Shown here: piece by piece, positions 59,106 to 64,000 of the stretch
Layout: every line of letters begins with the position of its first letter
Numbering within the stretch: the first letter of the stretch is position 1
Assembly: GCF_944387275.1 (NCBI RefSeq)
Contig: NZ_CALXEG010000001.1
Location: 1-64,000 of the forward strand
Direction: 5' to 3'
Source: an uncultured Pseudoflavonifractor sp.
Lineage (GTDB): Bacteria; Bacillota; Clostridia; Oscillospirales; Oscillospiraceae
DNA length: 64,000 nt
The notes under the pieces: model-generated
The model's database searches: none
Told to the model about the DNA's origin: nothing
Seen by the model: only the letters and a program-made list of their open reading frames with translations
Translations under genes and position numbers: made by a program

Positions 59106-61910
59106 TTACTTGTTGGCGGTGTTGGCGGCCTTCCACGCCTTCATTTTCTGATGGCGGCGGACGAAGTAGGCCACACACAGGCCCAGCAGCACCACGTCCA
59201 CCACACCGGCGGTGATGTACAGCCAGTAGGGCACATAGGGCTGGGCGATATCCTCGGCGGCGCTGTTCGCCGTCATATAGAGGATGTTGTGGGTGGCGCT
59301 GCACATGGCCTGGCGGCCGTCGGGGGTGCCGGTGGTCTCCTCGCCGGGGCTGCTCAGACCCATGAGGGCCAGCTGGAGGTCGCAGCCGGCGCGGACGCAG
59401 CGGTCGGCGTCCACATAGCTCAGCTGCATGATGCAGTCGGTGATAACGGTGCCCCGGAAGCCCCACTCGTTGCGCAGCACCTGGGTGAGCAGCTCAGGGC
59501 TCTCGGCGCAGTTGGTGGTGCCCAGCCGGTTGAAGGCGGCCATCATGCCCTGGGAGTGTCCCTCCTTGACGGCCAGCTCAAAGCCCTTCAGGTACACCTC
59601 ACGCATGGCCTGCTCGTTGAGCCAGGTGCACAGGCCGCCCTGGTCCCGGTTGGTCTCCTGGTCGTTGACGGCAAAGTGCTTGGAGTAGCAGTACACGCCC
59701 TGGGACTGGATGCCCTGTATCTCGGCGGCAGCCATCTTGCCGGTATGGAGGCCGTCCTCGGAGAAATACTCATAGTTGCGGCCGGAGAAGGGAGAGCGGA
59801 AGATGTTCAGGCCGGGGGCGTAGAGGCCGGAGATGTTGTAGGCGATGGCCTCCTGGGCAAAGGTGGTGCCCATGCGGCCGGCCAGCTCCTGGTTCCAGGT
59901 GCAGCCCAGCACGGACTGGCCGGTGTACTGGGTGCCGGTGACGCCGGCCATGATGTTGTTGATGCCGTTGGGGCCGTCGGTCTCGGTGTAGTAGGCCTTG
60001 CCCACCGAGGGCACGGCCTGGGTGCACCAGCCGCCGTTGGCGATGAGGTTGGTCATCTCCTCCACGGAGATCTGCTCCAGCAGCTTGTCCCACTGGGGGT
60101 CGTCGTAGTCCAGGCCCTTCATGTCGGCCAGGGTGAGGCCGTTGTCGGCAAAGGTGATGTCTGCGGCCTCCGGGTCGGAGGGCACGGAGGTATCGGTGAG
60201 GGCGGAGACGATCTCAGCGGAGGCCTCCCGGCTCTGGGGGGCCCGCTGGGTGGGCATGGTGCCGGCCCAGTCGGCACGGGAGACATAGGTCACGTCCTCG
60301 CCCCAGGTCACATCGTCAAAGAGGTTGACGGCGGCCACGGCGTCGGTGGAGCGGGGGCCGTTGTTGGTGTCGTTGTAGATCATGTCCTGCTCCACGGTGA
60401 CGGTGCGGCTGTCGATGACGTCGTGGGAGTTGTTCATCAGCTTGATCTCATACTCGCCCTGCTCCAGGACGTAGGCGCCGCCCTGGGCCTTGACGCCGGT
60501 ATAGTCGTAGGAGGCCATGTCCTCGTAGGTAAAGGAGATGGTGACGGTCTCGCTCTCCCCGGGCTGGAGGATGCCGGTCTTGCCGAAGCCGGAGAGGACC
60601 ACGTGGCTCTTCTCAATGCCGCCGGGGGTGTAGGGGGCGGTGTAGTAGACCTGGACCACGTCCTTGCCCGCCGCGTCGCCGGTGTTGGTGACGGTCACGT
60701 CCATGGCGACGGTGGTGCCGTCGTCCCGGAAGTCGGCGATTTCCTGGGTGAAGGTGGTGTAGCTCAGGCCGTAGCCGAAGGGGTACTGGACGGTCTCGTC
60801 GTAGTCGATGAAGCCGTCGGCAGCAGCGGTCTCATAGTACCGGTAGCCCACGTAGATACCCTCCACGTAGTCCACATAGTGGTAGGCGTCGGGCTCGGTG
60901 TTGGCGGAGATGGGGGAGGTATTGGTGTAGGTCACATTGGAGTAGTCGTAGTCGCCGAAGCTATAATAGCTGGGCGCGCTCTCCACGGCGTAGGCAAAGG
61001 TGCTGGTGGTGCGGCCGGAGGGGTTCACCTCGCCGGAGAGGATCTGTCCCAGGGCATTGCAGCCGGTGGAGCCCAGGCAGCCCAGCCACAGGGCGGCGTC
61101 CACGTCGTCCTCCTCCAGGAAGCCCAGCTCCATGGCATTGGCGGAGTTGACCAGCACCACCACGGTGCCGAAGTTCTCCTTGACCATGTTGAGCATGTCG
61201 ATCTCCACCTGCTGGAGCTCCAGGTAGTGCTTGCCCGCGTCGCCGCCCTTGACGCCCACGGAGGTGGCGGCGCCGGAGGAGCCCACCTCGCTCTCGCTGG
61301 GGGTCATGTCCAGGGGCAGGTCGGCGCCCTCGCCGCCCAGTCGGGAGATGACCACCAGGGCCACGTCGGAGAAGGCCTTGGCGTTGGCCAGCAGCTGGTC
61401 GGAGTACTCGTTGACCGGGGGCTCGTTGATGTCGAAGTTGTTGCCGGTGTAGCCCACGCCGGTGCGCTCCACGAAGTGGTCGTCGTAGAAGTCCACCAGC
61501 TCCTGGTTGACCTCAAAGCCGGCATTGGTCAGGCCCTGGGCCATGGTCACGTTGTTGCTCTCGTCGCCGGAGCCCGAGCCGGAGCCGCCGTACACGGTGT
61601 CCCGGGAGCCGTAGCCGAAGAGGTTGACCTTGCTGCCCTGGGCCAGGGGCAGGGCGCCGTTTTTGTTGTCCAGCAGGATGATGCCCTCGGAGGCCACCTC
61701 CTCCGTCATGGCGGCGGATGCCTCCCCCGCCTCGGAGGTCTCCGCCTCGGAGGGGCCTTTGTTGAAGAAATTGTTGATCATGGTCACGTTGGGCGGGATA
61801 AGCACGGCGGCGGCGGCGTTGACGGCCAGCAGCAGGGCCAGCACCACGCACATGACCGCCATGGCCGCCTTCCGGGGACGCCGGACAGGGGCAGACGCTT
61901 TCTTTTCCAT
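59106..61910 (-). CDS. Membrane-anchored family 3 glycoside hydrolase with permuted domains
   Basis: A 934-aa GH3 enzyme, probably a beta-glucosidase or beta-xylosidase. An N-terminal TM (about 17-38) is followed first by the GH3 C-domain (NKNGALPLAQGSKVNLFGYG) and a fibronectin-like domain (about 390-480). The catalytic TIM barrel comes last (about 570-880), with SKHFAVNDQETNR and nucleophile Asp in GFRGTVITDC. This reverses the usual order, as in some Ruminococcus and Butyrivibrio enzymes. A second TM near the C-terminus (ITAGVVDVVLLGLCVAYFV) anchors the other end. The ATG at 61910 follows AGGAGGAGTATCC. The active domain is probably outside the membrane. Confidence 0.9.
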   Translation of the reverse strand: MEKKASAPVRRPRKAAMAVMCVVLALLLAVNAAAAVLIPPNVTMINNFFNKGPSEAETSEAGEASAAMTEEVASEGIILLDNKNGALPLAQGSKVNLFGYGSRDTVYGGSGSGSGDESNNVTMAQGLTNAGFEVNQELVDFYDDHFVERTGVGYTGNNFDINEPPVNEYSDQLLANAKAFSDVALVVISRLGGEGADLPLDMTPSESEVGSSGAATSVGVKGGDAGKHYLELQQVEIDMLNMVKENFGTVVVLVNSANAMELGFLEEDDVDAALWLGCLGSTGCNALGQILSGEVNPSGRTTSTFAYAVESAPSYYSFGDYDYSNVTYTNTSPISANTEPDAYHYVDYVEGIYVGYRYYETAAADGFIDYDETVQYPFGYGLSYTTFTQEIADFRDDGTTVAMDVTVTNTGDAAGKDVVQVYYTAPYTPGGIEKSHVVLSGFGKTGILQPGESETVTISFTYEDMASYDYTGVKAQGGAYVLEQGEYEIKLMNNSHDVIDSRTVTVEQDMIYNDTNNGPRSTDAVAAVNLFDDVTWGEDVTYVSRADWAGTMPTQRAPQSREASAEIVSALTDTSVPSDPEAADITFADNGLTLADMKGLDYDDPQWDKLLEQISVEEMTNLIANGGWCTQAVPSVGKAYYTETDGPNGINNIMAGVTGTQYTGQSVLGCTWNQELAGRMGTTFAQEAIAYNISGLYAPGLNIFRSPFSGRNYEYFSEDGLHTGKMAAAEIQGIQSQGVYCYSKHFAVNDQETNRDQGGLCTWLNEQAMREVYLKGFELAVKEGHSQGMMAAFNRLGTTNCAESPELLTQVLRNEWGFRGTVITDCIMQLSYVDADRCVRAGCDLQLALMGLSSPGEETTGTPDGRQAMCSATHNILYMTANSAAEDIAQPYVPYWLYITAGVVDVVLLGLCVAYFVRRHQKMKAWKAANTANK

Positions 61911-61956
61911 GGATACTCCTCCTTGTTCTCTGTGCCCGTGCACAGGCTTTGGCAGG

Positions 61957-61965
61957 AGTATAGCA
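61957..61965 (-). promoter_or_regulatory. Extended -10 promoter of the GH3 gene
   Basis: On the minus strand TGC-TATACT (61965-61957), about 50 bp before the ATG. A TGTGC-CCGT-GCACA inverted repeat (about 61930-61943) lies just downstream and could be an operator. Confidence 0.5.
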
Positions 61966-62026
61966 CCTTCTCCCTTCCCCGCCGGGGCGGCATACCCACT
62001 TTGCGCTTTTTCCGGCGTAACTCGCA

Positions 62027-62070
62027 CAAAACAGCGGGATGGCCGGAGATTTTTCCGGCCGCCCCGCTGT
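62027..62070 (-). terminator. Terminator after the sensor kinase gene
   Basis: A stem of about 15 bp with two internal mismatches (62031-62046 with 62055-62070), followed on the minus strand by TTTTGTG. It directly abuts the kinase stop. Confidence 0.7.
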
Positions 62071-63386
62071 CAGGACGCTTCCCTGGGGATGGTCACCCGC
62101 AGGAGAAAAATGCCGTCCTCCGCCTGGATGGTGAGGAAGCCGCCGTACTTCTCCGCGGTGGAGCGGATGCTCTTCAGGCCGAAGCCGTGGTAGCCCCTGT
62201 CCGCCTTGCGGGTGACGGGCAGCTCCCCGTCGAAATTCAGGGCGCCCTGATAGTAGTTCTCCATCTGGAAGAGCACCAGCCCCGCCCGGGAGAAGACCGA
62301 CACGGCGATGGTCCGCTTCTCCGGGTCGTCCAGGGGTGTTACGCTCTCGATGGCGTTGTCCAGGGCGTTGCCGAAGATGGTGTAAATGTCCACCCCGTCC
62401 ATAAAGTCCAGGCAGTCCCCGTCTGCCACGCAGGTGAGGGTGATGCCACGGCTCTCGCACAGCAGGCTCTTTTCGGTGAGGACAGTGTCCAGGATGTCGT
62501 TGCCCGTCTTGACCACGCTGTCGTAGATCATCACCGACTGCTCCAGGGCCTGGATGCTCTCCTCCCGCTCCCGCCGGTCGGAAATGCGCCGCAGGGCGGC
62601 GATCTGGTGCTTCAGGTCGTGGCACTTGCGGTTGATGAGGTCCACGTTCTCCGCTGAGAGCTGGTACTGCTCCCGGCTCTTGTGCCACAGCTGCTGCTGC
62701 ACATCCAGCTCATGCTGGAGGGAGAGCCGCTTCTGCTGTCCCACCTGTCCCCACAGGACGTAGAAGCAGCAGAACATGGCGTAGAGCAGACACACCGGGT
62801 ACAGCGGCCCGCCCGCCTCCTCCAGCTGCTGGGCCACGGCGGAGAGCACCAGGGCGATGGACAGGGCGCTGACCATGGTGCCCAGGGAATGGGTCACCTT
62901 GGTGTTGTACCGCCCCTCCCGGGCCAGCTGCCGGGCGAAGAGGAAGTATGCCCCGGCGTAGACCGCCACATACAGCAGCACTGCCAGCAGGGTGTGCTCT
63001 CTGGGCTGGGTGATCTCCCACTCCAGGTGAAAGAGCCGGTAGAGGCAGTAGGTGAAGTGCTGGGTCAGATAGGCGCAGGTGGCGCAGTATACCGCCTCCC
63101 ATGGCGAGATGTCGCAGCACAGCAGCGCGAAGGCCACCGCCAGGCCAAAGGAGAGGAAGGAGTAGACCAGCACAAGGGGCAGAGTTGTCTCCTGCAGGCT
63201 GGGGAAGAGTCTGCCCATAAGGTACATCAGCGGCCAGAAGCACAGCAGGCAGAGCACAATTCCGGCCGCCGCCCGGAAGGGGAACCACCTGCGCCGCCGC
63301 AGGGGCAGGCAGAACAGCACCGCTGCGGCCAGCAGCTCCATGGGCAGGTCGGCGGCCATCAGCACCTGGACCAGCACTTCTCTCAC
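62070..63386 (-). CDS. AgrC/GHKL-type sensor histidine kinase
   Basis: A 438-aa kinase. Six or so TM segments fill the first 225 residues. A coiled-coil region contains the phospho-acceptor motif KCHDLKHQIAAL. A GHKL ATPase domain with the N box NALDNAIES and HGFGLKSIR follows. This architecture is that of peptide- or quorum-sensing kinases partnered with LytTR regulators. The GTG start overlaps the regulator stop by 4 bp. No pheromone gene is seen in the window. Confidence 0.9.
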   Translation of the reverse strand: MREVLVQVLMAADLPMELLAAAVLFCLPLRRRRWFPFRAAAGIVLCLLCFWPLMYLMGRLFPSLQETTLPLVLVYSFLSFGLAVAFALLCCDISPWEAVYCATCAYLTQHFTYCLYRLFHLEWEITQPREHTLLAVLLYVAVYAGAYFLFARQLAREGRYNTKVTHSLGTMVSALSIALVLSAVAQQLEEAGGPLYPVCLLYAMFCCFYVLWGQVGQQKRLSLQHELDVQQQLWHKSREQYQLSAENVDLINRKCHDLKHQIAALRRISDRREREESIQALEQSVMIYDSVVKTGNDILDTVLTEKSLLCESRGITLTCVADGDCLDFMDGVDIYTIFGNALDNAIESVTPLDDPEKRTIAVSVFSRAGLVLFQMENYYQGALNFDGELPVTRKADRGYHGFGLKSIRSTAEKYGGFLTIQAEDGIFLLRVTIPREAS

Positions 63387-64000
63387 CGCAGCCCACCTCC
63401 CAGGTAGTCGCTCAGCCGCTGGAGGAACTCCTTGCGCCGGGGGCGGCTCACCGAAATGGTGTGGCCGTGGACCTGGACGGTCTCCTTGCCCACGCCGGTG
63501 ACGTTTTTCAGGTTGACCATGTAGCTGTGGCTGCACCGGACAAAGGACAGCCCGGCCAGCTTCGTCTCCATCTCCTGGAGGGACCCGGGCATCACGAATT
63601 CCTCCTCCATGGTGTGGATGTGGAGCCGGTGGTTGACCACCTCGATGAAGAGGATCTCGTCGGTGGACACCCGCTTCTCCCCCTCTCCGGCGGGGAGCAT
63701 CAGGTAGCGCCGCTCCCGGCTGGCCACAATGGTCATGGCCTTTTTCAGCTTCAGGGCCAGCTGGCCGTAGGTCACCGGTTTGAGGACAAAGTCCAGGGCG
63801 TCCACCTCATAGCCCTTGATGGCGTAGCGGGCCATGTTGGTGATGAACATGATGACAGCCGCCGGGTCCACGGCCCGGATGCGCCGGGCGGCGCTCATGC
63901 CGTCCAGGTGGGGCATCTCAATGTCCATGAGGATGATGTCCCACACCGGCCGGTAGTCCTCGGCGATGTCCATGCCGTCGGGAAAGACCACGATCTCCCC
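63383..64000 (-). CDS. LytTR response regulator (5' end beyond the window)
   Basis: A partial protein of at least 205 residues; the reading frame is open to the right edge, so the start is missing. The receiver part has phospho-Asp in IILMDIEMPHLDG, VIMFITNMARYA and FVLKPVTYGQL. The LytTR DNA-binding domain covers the last 100 residues (LFIEVVNHRLHIHT, FVRCSHSYMVNLKNV). It pairs with the downstream kinase. Confidence 0.93.
   Translation of the reverse strand, partial: GEIVVFPDGMDIAEDYRPVWDIILMDIEMPHLDGMSAARRIRAVDPAAVIMFITNMARYAIKGYEVDALDFVLKPVTYGQLALKLKKAMTIVASRERRYLMLPAGEGEKRVSTDEILFIEVVNHRLHIHTMEEEFVMPGSLQEMETKLAGLSFVRCSHSYMVNLKNVTGVGKETVQVHGHTISVSRPRRKEFLQRLSDYLGGGLR

Noticed and set aside
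59151..62657. 1168-codon plus-strand open frame opposite the GH3 and kinase genes
   Set aside because: Antisense artefact of GC-rich coding DNA; no start signal, no domain.

Overview
The window is a 64 kb chromosomal segment of a high-GC, Gram-positive, anaerobic spore-former. It most resembles the Oscillospiraceae (Flavonifractor/Pseudoflavonifractor-like Clostridia). The assignment rests on GC-rich coding sequence, a dipicolinate synthase gene with a sigma-K-like promoter, S-layer (SLH) proteins, T-box control of thrS, a WalRK system and a PBSX-type phage cassette. Species cannot be fixed from the sequence alone.

Layout. (1) 1-2.3 kb: a large serine recombinase and a translationally coupled 43-aa protein lie at the end of an element that runs off the left edge. 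The element appears to be inserted inside dpsA (dipicolinate synthase A), whose 5' half and promoter remain. This is the arrangement of a skin-like element that interrupts a sporulation gene. (2) 2.3-9.3 kb, minus strand: a Pho operon pstS-pstC-pstA-pstB-phoU-phoP-phoR behind a Pho-box promoter. (3) 9.4-18.6 kb: a flavinylated lipoprotein reductase, a 26-aa membrane protein, a HAD phosphatase, rpoN, T-box/thrS, and an autoregulated padR operon followed by a small SLH protein. (4) 18.6-32.5 kb, minus strand: a compact PBSX/XkdX-like cassette (terS, terL, portal, protease, capsid, connectors, sheath, tube, frameshifted tail chaperone, baseplate, holin). It has no integrase, repressor, endolysin or normal-length tape measure. 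(5) 32.6-37.5 kb: phosphoglucomutase, rlmH, walJ and murA. (6) 37.5-48.4 kb: an orphan tail-fibre-like protein, the S-layer protein, and a MacA/MacB-type exporter with an SLH partner. (7) 48.5-56.3 kb: nudF-walR-walK-walH-walI, mecA, smpB, a cyclophilin and tmRNA. (8) 56.4-64 kb: a holin and a TPR-SLH protein, an AraC regulator, a membrane-bound permuted GH3 beta-glycosidase, and an AgrC/LytTR two-component system cut by the right edge.

The main themes are phosphate sensing, envelope biogenesis and homeostasis (Wal, S-layer, MurA, exporter), ribosome rescue and two domesticated phage-derived systems. The most notable observations are the interrupted dpsA, the tape-measure-poor structural phage cassette with a textbook -1 slippery site, and the signal-less TPR-SLH protein paired with a holin.
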